Origin: Narthecium ossifragum
Taxonomy: Eukaryota; Streptophyta; Magnoliopsida; Dioscoreales; Nartheciaceae
DNA: 64,000 nucleotides
Reading direction: 5' to 3'
NCBI GenBank assembly: GCA_963920575.1
Contig: OY986966.1
Span: forward strand, 2,624,130 to 2,688,129
Below are positions 48,546 through 57,827 of the stretch, one piece after another. A program made the position numbers and the translations under genes. The first letter of the stretch is position 1, and every line of letters begins with the position of its first letter. The notes under the pieces are model-generated. The model had not been told where the DNA came from and did not search any database. It saw only the letters and a list, made by a program, of their open reading frames with translations.

Positions 48546-51500
48546 GCAGCCCGTTCTAGGAGTGGGAGAGCTGATCTCTGGCAGGATCTTCACAGAATTA
48601 ACTCTCTGGGTTGGCCTCACTTAATGATTGGAGACTTGAATGTTGTTACAGCCCCATCGGAAAAACGAGGTCGGGTTCCTTTCTCGTACTCCCCGAAGGT
48701 GCAAGATTTCCTTTCGTTCATTTCGCAGGATGACTTAATGGATTTGGGATTTCGTGGCCCTTCATTTACTTGGTGTAATCGCCAATTTGGGCGTGATCGT
48801 ATTTTGGAACGGCTAGACAGAGGGCTTTGCACCCCTGGTTGGCATCATTGGTTCCCTCATGCAGAGATACAACACTTAAAGTATTATTCTTCTGACCATA
48901 GGCCGATCCTGTTGGACACTACACCTCAGCGGGATCTCCCTGGTCCATCGATGTTTCGGCTCCAACAACTGTGGATACCACTTCCGGACTTCCGTAAGGT
49001 TGTTACCCGAGCTTGGTCCAGGTCCAGGACTGGTTCTTCTCAGTACAAGTTCCAAGGGCGGATCAAAGAGGTCAAACAAACGGTCAAGGGCTGGAGCAGG
49101 AGAGATGATTTTGATCTTTTTAACACCCACCAACGCACACTTCAGCATCTTGATGCGCTATACCTTCAGGAGGCGAATGGCAGTCTTTCTGTTGAGAATG
49201 AAATACGGATGAGAGAACTTGAGAACCTCCATGTTGCTGTTCTTGGCCAGCATGACACATATGTTGCTCAGCATAGGAGGTCGGCTTGGATTGAGGAGGG
49301 AGACCGTAACACCAGATGGTTCCACCAGTCCTTGAGGTCGTCAGGTAATAGGTCCCCTATTGCAGAAATTTTTACTGCGGATGGAGTGGTGGTGCGCTCA
49401 CAGGAGGAGATATCGAAGGAGTTCCTAGCTTATTACAAAGAGCTCTGGAAGGACATGAAGGAAGGGCGGGCTCCATCATTACCACCCCTACCTTCTATCA
49501 CAGAGGAGGATGCGGCTCAACTAATCGAGGAGGTGACTGAGACTGAAATCAAGGCTGCGTTGGAGCATATGGGGCATTTCAAGTGTGCCGGCCCTGACGG
49601 GATCCCTTGTGAATTCTACCGGCAACATTGGGATGTTTGTGGACCGAGCCTGGTGGAGTTAATTAAGAATTTTTTCTCTGATGGTTCCCTTCCCCCACAC
49701 TGGAATGACACCTTCATTACGTTCATTCCTAAGGTCGACAATCCTCGGAGGGTCAAGGAGTTTCGCCCCATAAGCCTCTGTAATGTAACCTACAAACTAA
49801 TCTCTTCCATTTTGGTGAACAGGCTTCATCCGTTGTTGGAACGTCTTGTAGGCCTGGAGCAGTCTGCTTTCATCTCTGGGAGGTCCATATTTGACAATCT
49901 TGGTGCAGCACAGGAGCTTATGCACACGTTGCAGTATGCCCCTCGGGATCGTGCTCTTATGGCTATCAAGATTGACCTTAGGGCGGCATACGACTTGGTA
50001 AAGTGGGACTTCTTACGTCAAGTGTTGGTTAATATGAATTTCCCTTCTCGGTGGATTGAGTGGATCATGACATGTGTCTCATCGCCAAAGTTCTCTCTTA
50101 TTATCAATGGGAGGGTTTGTGGTTTTTTCAAGTCACATAGGGGGCTCAGACAAGGAGATCCGCTGTCGCCGTATTTATTTATACTCTGTCAGGGGGTCTT
50201 ATCCTCACTTTTAGCTAGACCTCTTATTGCTCTTGAAGGGGTGCATTATGGTCGGGATGACTTTAGTGTTAGCCATCTGCTATATGCTGATGACTGTATT
50301 TTCTTCACCCGAGCTAAATCTGAGGAAGCACTGAAGCTATTAAATGTCCTGCGCCGGTTTAAGAGGCTCTCTGGCTTGGAGATGAACCCCGACAAGTCTA
50401 GTATCAAGTTTTCCCCCTCGGTGTCACGGAGACGGCGACGGAGGTTGCAGAGACGAATTGGTTTGGCTGTGAAAGGAGGACCATGGCGGTATCTCGGGAT
50501 CCCGTTAGATTCTAGAAGGCTGCAAAAGCATGATTTTAATGCCTTGATTGAGTCTGTACAGAACCGCCTTAGTTCATGGAGTGCAAGGAAACTGGCAGAT
50601 GCTTCAAGGGTAGTGCTGGTACAATCTGTTCTACAGACAATGCCTGCCTTCCAGATGATGGCCACGCCAGTGCCGGTTGGAGTGATCAGGAAGATTGAGA
50701 TGCTGATCAGGAATTTTCTATGGAGAGGTAGAAGAGGTGGGTTCTCTGTTGTAGCTTGGAGCATGGTTTGCCAACATAAATCGAGAGGTGGCCTTGGCTT
50801 GCGGGATCTCTGTATCTGGCAACATGCCATGAGGATGCGACGAGTCTCATGCTTGCTGGAGGGGAATAACACCGTTTGGACAAGATTAGTGAGGAGTAAA
50901 TATTTTTGGCGGGGTCAGCTACCAGCAGCATCAGCTCCGGCAAGGTGTTCATCACTATGGAGAAGCATATGCAGTGCGGCTCAGCAGGTTAGGGCAGGGG
51001 TGGTTTGGTCGCCTGGAAAACAGAGTAAGCTGGATGTGTTAGATGACTGTTGGGTGGGGGAGCTCCCGATCTCTCGATGGCCCTGTCCGTTTGATTTGAG
51101 GAAAGCCCTTCGACACCGGCAGCTGAAGAACCTGATTGAGGATGGTGGGAACTGGAAGGTGGCCCAAGTTCGGTGCTGGTTTAGCAAGGAACTCGCTGAT
51201 AGGGTGTTGGGTGTTGGCATTCAGAACCGGCAAGATGGTGACTCCTTCAGATGGAAGTGGAGCTCAACGGGCACTATCTCTACTTCCTCCTGCTACGACT
51301 ATTTGGATGCCCGGCGGCGTGATGAGGCTCAGGATGCTTGCTTACAGAGGTGGTGGTGGTCGGTGTGGAAGGTCCCAGCAGGGCCAAGGGTTCGATTGTT
51401 CTTGTGGCGGCTTGCCCACCGGAAATTGCCTACTCTAGCTAACCTATGGAATGTGCGTATGACCTCTGATGGTTGCTGCCCCAGATGCAATCTGACCCAG

Positions 51501-52331
51501 GAGACTCTTGAGCACCTGTTCTTTGAATGCCCGAAGTCGAAGATGGTGTGGGAGGAGTTGCTGGGTTCGCTGGAGATATCTTCACCTGAATGGTGTTATG
51601 AACGTTGCTTTGCTTGGTTGGGAAGAAGGGCAACGCAGGAACAGCAAGTTTTTGGAAAAACCTTGGTGGCCTATGGCCTCTGGCACATTTGGAAGGCTCG
51701 TTGTGCACTTGTTTATGAGAGACAGGCGTTTGTGGTTGAGGAGGTCGTTCGTCGGGTGCGGAGGTTAGCTCGGGAGTTCCATTTGGTGCACTGGAAGAGG
51801 GGAAGGCAGTGCAGAAGACAGCCAGCAGTAGGACTTCGATTGCAGGTGGATGCGTCCGTGGATGTTGAGCATGACTGCGTGGGTGTTGGTATAGTGTGTT
51901 TAGAAGATGATGAGGTAGTGCAATGGACCTCCTCAGATGTTTTTGACTGTACCACTGATGCTGTCATTTATGGAGAGCTTAGAGCTATATTAAAAGCAAT
52001 ACAGGAGGCTGAAGGGCGGGGGATTCAAGATGTCTATGTTGAAAGCGACTCAAAAGCAGCTGTGGATTTGGTGAATGGGCGCATTCCGGCTTCTCTTGAT
52101 CTGGTGCCAGTGCTACAGGACATTTGGTGGAGGGCGGGACGCCTCAGAAGATTTAATCTCCTGCATATTCTTCGGGAGGATAACCAGAGGGCTGATTGGC
52201 TTGCTGTACAAGCTCGAGGTTGGGCAAATTCTATAATAAATCCTAGACTGGAGACGCATGTGTCTTCTGGCTAGATGGGCCTAAGTAGTATGTAGCTGCT
52301 AGCCTTCGGGCTCAACTTTTCAAAAAAAAAA
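48546..52331 (+). mobile_element. LINE, truncated in the endonuclease, with long intact frame
   Basis: Starts inside the endonuclease domain: the frame is open from about 48549, before the first ATG. It ends with CTTCGGGCTCAACTTTTC and 10 A (52322-52331). At 3.8 kb it is the most complete LINE here and the only one with an unbroken ORF. No convincing target-site duplication was found: the left flank is a GA repeat and the right flank is the arm of a hairpin. Confidence 0.85.
48624..52274 (+). CDS. LINE ORF2: endonuclease remnant, reverse transcriptase, zf-RVT, RNase H
   Basis: 1,216 codons without a stop. Order: C-terminal half of the exonuclease-endonuclease-phosphatase domain (GDLN at the start, then SFTWCN and the SSDHRPI end motif); reverse transcriptase (FRPISLCNVTYK, the GLRQGDPLSPYLF motif, catalytic YADD near residue 555); zf-RVT (VPAGPRVRLFLWRLAHRKLP, C-P-R-C, H, C); RNase H with QVDAS, GELRA, ESDSKA and DNQRADWLA as the D-E-D-D catalytic set. 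The N-terminal endonuclease catalytic residues before GDLN are missing, so this copy cannot be autonomous. The ATG is an internal methionine, not an original start. Confidence 0.9.
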   Translation: MIGDLNVVTAPSEKRGRVPFSYSPKVQDFLSFISQDDLMDLGFRGPSFTWCNRQFGRDRILERLDRGLCTPGWHHWFPHAEIQHLKYYSSDHRPILLDTTPQRDLPGPSMFRLQQLWIPLPDFRKVVTRAWSRSRTGSSQYKFQGRIKEVKQTVKGWSRRDDFDLFNTHQRTLQHLDALYLQEANGSLSVENEIRMRELENLHVAVLGQHDTYVAQHRRSAWIEEGDRNTRWFHQSLRSSGNRSPIAEIFTADGVVVRSQEEISKEFLAYYKELWKDMKEGRAPSLPPLPSITEEDAAQLIEEVTETEIKAALEHMGHFKCAGPDGIPCEFYRQHWDVCGPSLVELIKNFFSDGSLPPHWNDTFITFIPKVDNPRRVKEFRPISLCNVTYKLISSILVNRLHPLLERLVGLEQSAFISGRSIFDNLGAAQELMHTLQYAPRDRALMAIKIDLRAAYDLVKWDFLRQVLVNMNFPSRWIEWIMTCVSSPKFSLIINGRVCGFFKSHRGLRQGDPLSPYLFILCQGVLSSLLARPLIALEGVHYGRDDFSVSHLLYADDCIFFTRAKSEEALKLLNVLRRFKRLSGLEMNPDKSSIKFSPSVSRRRRRRLQRRIGLAVKGGPWRYLGIPLDSRRLQKHDFNALIESVQNRLSSWSARKLADASRVVLVQSVLQTMPAFQMMATPVPVGVIRKIEMLIRNFLWRGRRGGFSVVAWSMVCQHKSRGGLGLRDLCIWQHAMRMRRVSCLLEGNNTVWTRLVRSKYFWRGQLPAASAPARCSSLWRSICSAAQQVRAGVVWSPGKQSKLDVLDDCWVGELPISRWPCPFDLRKALRHRQLKNLIEDGGNWKVAQVRCWFSKELADRVLGVGIQNRQDGDSFRWKWSSTGTISTSSCYDYLDARRRDEAQDACLQRWWWSVWKVPAGPRVRLFLWRLAHRKLPTLANLWNVRMTSDGCCPRCNLTQETLEHLFFECPKSKMVWEELLGSLEISSPEWCYERCFAWLGRRATQEQQVFGKTLVAYGLWHIWKARCALVYERQAFVVEEVVRRVRRLAREFHLVHWKRGRQCRRQPAVGLRLQVDASVDVEHDCVGVGIVCLEDDEVVQWTSSDVFDCTTDAVIYGELRAILKAIQEAEGRGIQDVYVESDSKAAVDLVNGRIPASLDLVPVLQDIWWRAGRLRRFNLLHILREDNQRADWLAVQARGWANSIINPRLETHVSSG

Positions 52332-52420
52332 GAGTTGGCTTACCTACCTCTCTCGCTTTCCATCAATTGGTTGCAGGATCCGACCCGTTTGGAAAGCGAG
52401 AGAGGTAGCTAAGCCAACTC
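52332..52420. repeat. Near-perfect 30-bp inverted repeat (hairpin)
   Basis: Arm 52332-52361 and arm 52391-52420 are complementary at 29 of 30 positions (GAGTTGGCTTACCTACCTCT against the reverse complement of AGAGGTAGCTAAGCCAACTC, plus CTCGCTTTCC). The loop is 29 nt. The left arm starts immediately after the LINE poly(A). Size and pairing would suit a small-RNA precursor, but I match it to no known miRNA. Confidence 0.85.
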
Positions 52421-55400
52421 ACAAGTCGGGTGAATGGATGATGGAAATTCTTAATAGAATTTATGTAATAAAATATTTGAATCTATGTCGAATCTATTCA
52501 CCAACATATTTAACTCATCATAAAATGATGGTTATTTTCAACAACTCTATTTTCCTATTTCAAGAACTATCAAATCATGCTTGAAAAATCTGCAAAATCA
52601 TTTTACAAATATATGCAAGCAATATTGAATAAACCACAAGATAATTACATCGATGGACTATTAATATCCAAGTTGGTAATTTGATTTTACAATGGTGATA
52701 GACATAGGAAAATGTAAATTTTAATTGACTATTTTATTAATAAGAAATATATAGTACTTGTACAGTCGGAATACTTGTAAGAATCATTTGGCAACATTTC
52801 TGCATTTATTTTACATCTAAATGCAAAACAAAAAGGAATTGAAGTTGCGAAACTTGGTAATAATTTTAAACAAACCAACCGTATGGTTGTCCCTGTTAAA
52901 GTTCTTTAGAGCTAAACATGCAAACAAGAATAGCATTGGAAAGTCAATAGAAACAGAATCATAGAATGAATCAATAATTATTGCAGCTACCATAGGTTCC
53001 AGGCAGGACTTTCAGATACAAGCCAATACATGTTCAAAAGTTCAAATGCCTCTCCTGAAAGTTTCTGCCATACATTACTTTCAGATCAAAGGACAGCGAC
53101 GCAGTAATAATAGATATATACCAAGGATATGGCCACCAAATTCCACCCAGTCATCTCCTAATACAGATTGATATAAAACCGAGAGATGCCGATTTGATTG
53201 AATAGAAAGCTGCCTATATGAACAAAACGTGAATAGAATGCAGATGCTGGCTGGCCAACACGCGCTCCAGGAAAATTGGCCATGCAAAACCTCAACTCGT
53301 CGCCAAGGGAATATCAGGCATCAGTTTCTGCTCATACACCAGAGAAGCAAAACCATCAGAAAGTTAGGACAAAAATTGAAACAGTGAGCAATATACGTCC
53401 TAAACACCACAAGGTCAATGACCAACACAGTGTAGTTGTCATGAGGACAAAGCAACTAAGCGCATAGGGGAAAAAGTATCCAGTATACGAAGAAGAGGAG
53501 CTAAAAAAAGGTCTCTAAATAACACCACAAGCACACAACAGTCAATAAACTGGCCAACATTCTCTGGTTGCTAAAACATTCAATAAACATTATTTTAAGT
53601 CAGAAAATTTTTACAAACTCAATAATCACTTAGACAAGCCTTGTCCATTAACAAGCCACTCATTTCAATGTCAGCTGCAATTTTTTTTTATTTACAAAAT
53701 CCTCCGCAAAAGCTCAAATCAAGCAAATGATGTATGTTGATGCATTGGCACATGTACACATTAGGGATCTAACTAAATGATGGCTCTATCCAAACAAGTT
53801 TCTAGGATCGTGTAATGATAATAATGGACACTTGATTGCAGCCATTGAAGTACTTTCATCATATTCCTAGTCACAAGATGAATCGTAGAGAGAATGGTAA
53901 TGAACATTTCTTTTCATCTTTGAAATTTTCTGAGCTCACAAGTTTTGTGAGATAGCATTGCTTCATGGGGTTTTTTGGTAACGCTATTTTATCATATGCA
54001 TGAGTTCCATTGAGTCAAAGATGATATCATTTCGACAGAAACAACTTAGTACCATCTGTGAGAAGACAAGTACCTTCTTAACTACATGATCTTAAATGAA
54101 AAGGGTGAGTTCTTTTATTACTAGTTCCACCCTGATTACAATAATTAAACATTTACATAGGGATATGACTGACGATAGACATCTTTAAGAAATGAACGCA
54201 ATTGTGCCACCATTACTAGACATCGTGAATAAACATTGAGAAATATCATTTGCTAATTTTGATTGTTTTTGCAATAGCAAGTCCTCCTGTCACTCAAAGG
54301 CCCCTACCATCATGACCAAAGGGTAAATGGCTCACCAATCTAAATGCAATGTACATAACAAGTATCGCTCGAATGACAAACTCAACATGCTCATATCGTG
54401 ACTCAGGCAATCACGATCCTTGTCAAAGAATAATGATGCCACAACCTTATCCTTTTATGATAATTTGCACTTCAAAGTGTCATTGGGTCAAAATCAAGCA
54501 AATGTCATACTTCCAAGCCAATGATTGTATGATATCATAACCAAAACATGGCATGATAAATTTCCTAAACCTATCAAAGAAAAGAAACGACTACTAAGTT
54601 TGTAGGACAACAAAAAATAAACTACTTGCTTTTCACAGGACTTGCATCCACTGTACATTTGCTAAAGGATGCGGGTATAAGGGCACATACAGTTTATAAA
54701 AATCTTCAACAAGGAAAACGGCACCACAAGAATCGATTATAACAACTACGTTGGAAATGGCACCAGAAGAAAAGAGTGACACATTACAAAAGAACAAGGG
54801 ACTCGGAACCAATCAGGAAACATCTGAAGAGATGTATGCTATCAAGCTTCTACTCTCAAAAATAAAATCTTCCTCATCAAGCAAATTCATGACAGCTTGA
54901 AAAGATGTCAAGCAGTCCGAGAAATACATCTTCGGATTACAGCAACTCTAAATGAACAAAGTTATGAAGGTACACTATAGTACGAAGGTAATGACTGCAC
55001 AGATAAAAAGGAATTAATATAAATCTACAGTGCCCAAATTGACATAAATGGAAGTTCACGTACCAGTTTTGATTGATAATGGAAGTTTAAGTACAAAGAA
55101 TATTTTCCAGAATATCGTGTCTCCAAATTGACATAAGAGATGGGGAGAACTGACTAAAAAGTTTGATAAAAAGGCAAAAATTGGTCAAAACCTTCCTATA
55201 AGAACTAAAAAGATAAGAAGCATGATGTGGTGGGCACTGCCCTGCATAATTTTGGAAATATACACCCGATAAGGACATGCATTAGATACATGAGGAAGGT
55301 GATGAAGTTAAATCCATATATCTCCTGAACAAGCTCTATCGCAGAAAATATGAGGGAGATATGCACTATTGTGAGAATAGGGAGAATATCAGAAATTCAT

Positions 55401-55682
55401 ATGTCAGTCACATCTGCAGCAAGATACATACTCTCAATGCTAGCCATTCAAATATAACCATAGGAAAAACTGCTAGTGGTACAAAAAAACTTGCTTGACA
55501 TAAACAACACCACAAACAGGATCTTTCCAACCTCCTAGAAAATTCTACCCGGTACGTCTTAAATAAAAAGTAAACACTACATGAAACAGTGCACTAACTA
55601 CATCAATTAAACCACATCCGATCAACAACATTTTCAAAACAACCAAGAAAATAATAACATGCTAGTAAGAACAAGATATCAG
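52421..55682. other. Gene-free spacer; one exon-like stretch at 53122-53213
   Basis: 3.3 kb, AT-rich. On the minus strand 53213-53122 (92 nt) has a fair acceptor (ATATAG), a donor (G|GTATAT) and an open frame containing HLSVLYQSVLGDDWVEFGG. It does not match glyoxalase II or bZIP, and I cannot assign it. It could be an untranslated exon, a gene relic or chance. The rest shows no coding signal. Confidence 0.35.
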
Positions 55683-56462
55683 CTAGGTAGACATAACAGA
55701 ACGTATTGGACCTTTTATCTCATTGGCATTAGATGGACAGCTACCAGCCATTGCATTGCTGCGACTACAATTCAAGAACTCTGACCCAGAGCTCAAATTC
55801 CCCGTGCACTGAACATTGACCATGTCACAAACTCCAAATCCCTGACCATTTACTGCACCATTTTCACCACCAGCCTTCACTTGCATTCCCGGGTTAAAGC
55901 ATCGAAGGTCATCATCGCAGCACATATTGCAGTTCATAATCTGTGCACCACCCATCAGGTTCTCCTGCCCCATATTAGAAGCAAACTCACCCCCACCTTT
56001 CACCGGTCTCTGATAAGGGAATGATCCAATCTCTCCTTCGATCCTTCCCCTTATATCAACAAGCAGACACCTAAGTCTCAACACCTCCGCCTCTAAAGCC
56101 GATTGGTTCTGCAGCTTCTTCATCAATTGCTGATTGTGCAACCGCAATTGTGCGACCTCATCTTCCAATGATGCTGCCCTAGCTTTCTTCTTCTCCCGGT
56201 ACTTGCGAACAGCTTCACGGTTGCCAAAAGGGCGCCTTTTGGAGGAGCTCTTCTCACATGGCTCGGTGGATTCATCAGTGGAAGGAGCAGAGAGGATCTG
56301 GGTGTGCACATGGAAGCAGGTATGGGTGTGGGAGAGATCCGGGCCAGGAGGATTGCAGGTGTGGGTATGACTACACGCATGGTGGTGGCTCTCCTTGGGG
56401 ATATCAATCAGGAAGCTATCAAGGATCTCCGGGTTGGAGAAATCGAGGTCGGCGTCGTCCAT
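55683..56462 (-). CDS. bZIP19: F-group bZIP transcription factor (bZIP19/23-like, zinc sensor)
   Basis: One continuous frame of 259 residues from the first ATG, starting MDDADLDFSN as in Arabidopsis bZIP19/23. Residues about 30-54 hold the Cys/His-rich motif (HTHTC twice, then FHVHT) that binds Zn2+ directly in this group. Residues about 76-103 are the basic region with NREAVRKYR (N-x7-R contact to DNA), followed by a leucine zipper (LEDEVAQLR, LMKKLQNQ, LEAEVLRL) and the conserved GRIEGEIGSFPYQ block. Known role: under zinc shortage F-bZIPs bind ZDRE sites and switch on ZIP transporters and nicotianamine synthase; zinc binding to the Cys/His motif turns them off. An AG acceptor just upstream of the ATG (TTGTGTCAG) suggests a 5'-UTR intron. 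Confidence 0.92.
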   Translation of the reverse strand: MDDADLDFSNPEILDSFLIDIPKESHHHACSHTHTCNPPGPDLSHTHTCFHVHTQILSAPSTDESTEPCEKSSSKRRPFGNREAVRKYREKKKARAASLEDEVAQLRLHNQQLMKKLQNQSALEAEVLRLRCLLVDIRGRIEGEIGSFPYQRPVKGGGEFASNMGQENLMGGAQIMNCNMCCDDDLRCFNPGMQVKAGGENGAVNGQGFGVCDMVNVQCTGNLSSGSEFLNCSRSNAMAGSCPSNANEIKGPIRSVMST

Positions 56463-56910
56463 GGCTACAAAGGGTCTTTTCTGACACAAGAAAACTAATG
56501 GCTGGCAAAGTTAACAAAGATTAGGTTTTCAGAACGACCAAGATGAACCGAAGGAGAAAAAAGGTTTAATCTTTATCACAAAAATCAAATTGTGGTAGCC
56601 AGAAACAAGGAAAGAGCACGACAAAGAACTCAAAACCCAACGAAAAGCAGTGATCTTTATCGCGAGAATCAGGCCACAGTTGCTGCAAAAGATGAAGAAT
56701 GGCATAAAAACAAGCAGGAGGAGACCAAAACCCAAGAGAACTCAAACGACGAAAACGCAAAATTAACCATCCTGATAATACCAAGATGAGAAGTGATTGG
56801 GTACATGTCTTTTTTCTACCAAGATTGAGTCTTCGCGTTCAACAAGTATCCAAACCGGCGGAGAGAACCACTACACAAGTCTAGCGATGGGCTCTCAAAC
56901 CAATCCCAAG

Positions 56911-57373
56911 GGCTCGTTTGGCGCGGTCAGTATCTTCTGGATTAAGGAATTTTAACCCCCTTCCGTACGGGAATAAATTTCATAAATAATAGAAAGAATA
57001 TTTCTGAAATATTTTCGAATCCACCGTATATTTCACGCTTTAACTCAAAATAACATTTTCCTTATTCTAAGTAATCATTACAAAGTTATTCTCATTCTTC
57101 ACTCTACTTTTCCTTTATTTCAAATAATCATTACAAAGTTATTTTCAAAACATTAAATAAAGTCCCTTAATACGAAATAAAATTAATCACGTACCAATAG
57201 AAAAAATGAGAATAAAATATTAATAATTACATGAAATAAGAAAAAGTAGAGTAATAATAATAGAAAATAAAGAGACAGTAATAATAGGTGAAATGAGAAT
57301 AAACAAATAATTATTATTTAAAATAAAATAATATTTAAAAATAAATACGAAAATTTCCATACCAAACTAGGCC
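56911..57373. mobile_element. Possible AT-rich MITE upstream of bZIP
   Basis: Ends read GGCTCGTTTGG and CCAAACTAGGCC, short imperfect inverted repeats of a kind common in plant MITEs, around a very AT-rich interior with repeated AATAATTATT words. Target-site duplication not seen. Confidence 0.35.
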
Positions 57374-57679
57374 AGACAAACCCTGGAAAACCAAACCACG
57401 GAAGACGAGAAATTCCATCTGCAATGACGGATGGAGGAACAGAGACTTACAAGAGCGCAGGAAAGCCCACCGGTGCGAAAAGATTCGGATTTTTGTCGAA
57501 GTTGAACCAATAAGTAATGATATAGAAATTTTCAAAGATCTATTAAGTAATCACAGAGGTAATGAGCGCGGAGAAAGAAGGAAACAGATGGGAAGTAGCG
57601 ACTGGAGGCTGTGATTTTTCCAAAAGTACCATGGATTTAGACTAAACCGGGACAGAACTTCATAGAGGAATGATACTAT

Positions 57680-57700
57680 GCCGACGCCACGTGCGTCGGC
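57680..57700. promoter_or_regulatory. Palindrome with a G-box between two DRE cores
   Basis: GCCGAC-GC-CACGTG-CGTCGGC: a 21-bp near-perfect palindrome combining the G-box CACGTG (bZIP/bHLH sites) with a GCCGAC dehydration-responsive core on each strand; another GCCGAC follows at about 57708. It lies about 1.2 kb upstream of the bZIP start and may also be part of a decayed element. Function inferred only. Confidence 0.35.
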
Positions 57701-57827
57701 AAGTTTGCCGACTCGACGTAGCGCTGACATGGCATAGCAGACAGAGTCTAGGATTGATTTCAAATCGCGCGTATACAACCCGAGTCTCATACAACCCAAA
57801 GGGGAGCGAATTGATTTCAAATCCCCG

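Larger units (their letters stand above)
56463..57827. other. 5' flank of the bZIP gene
   Basis: Presumed leader, a possible leader intron and the promoter. It includes the AT-rich element at 56911-57373 and the palindrome at 57680-57700. No other coding region supported. Confidence 0.45.
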
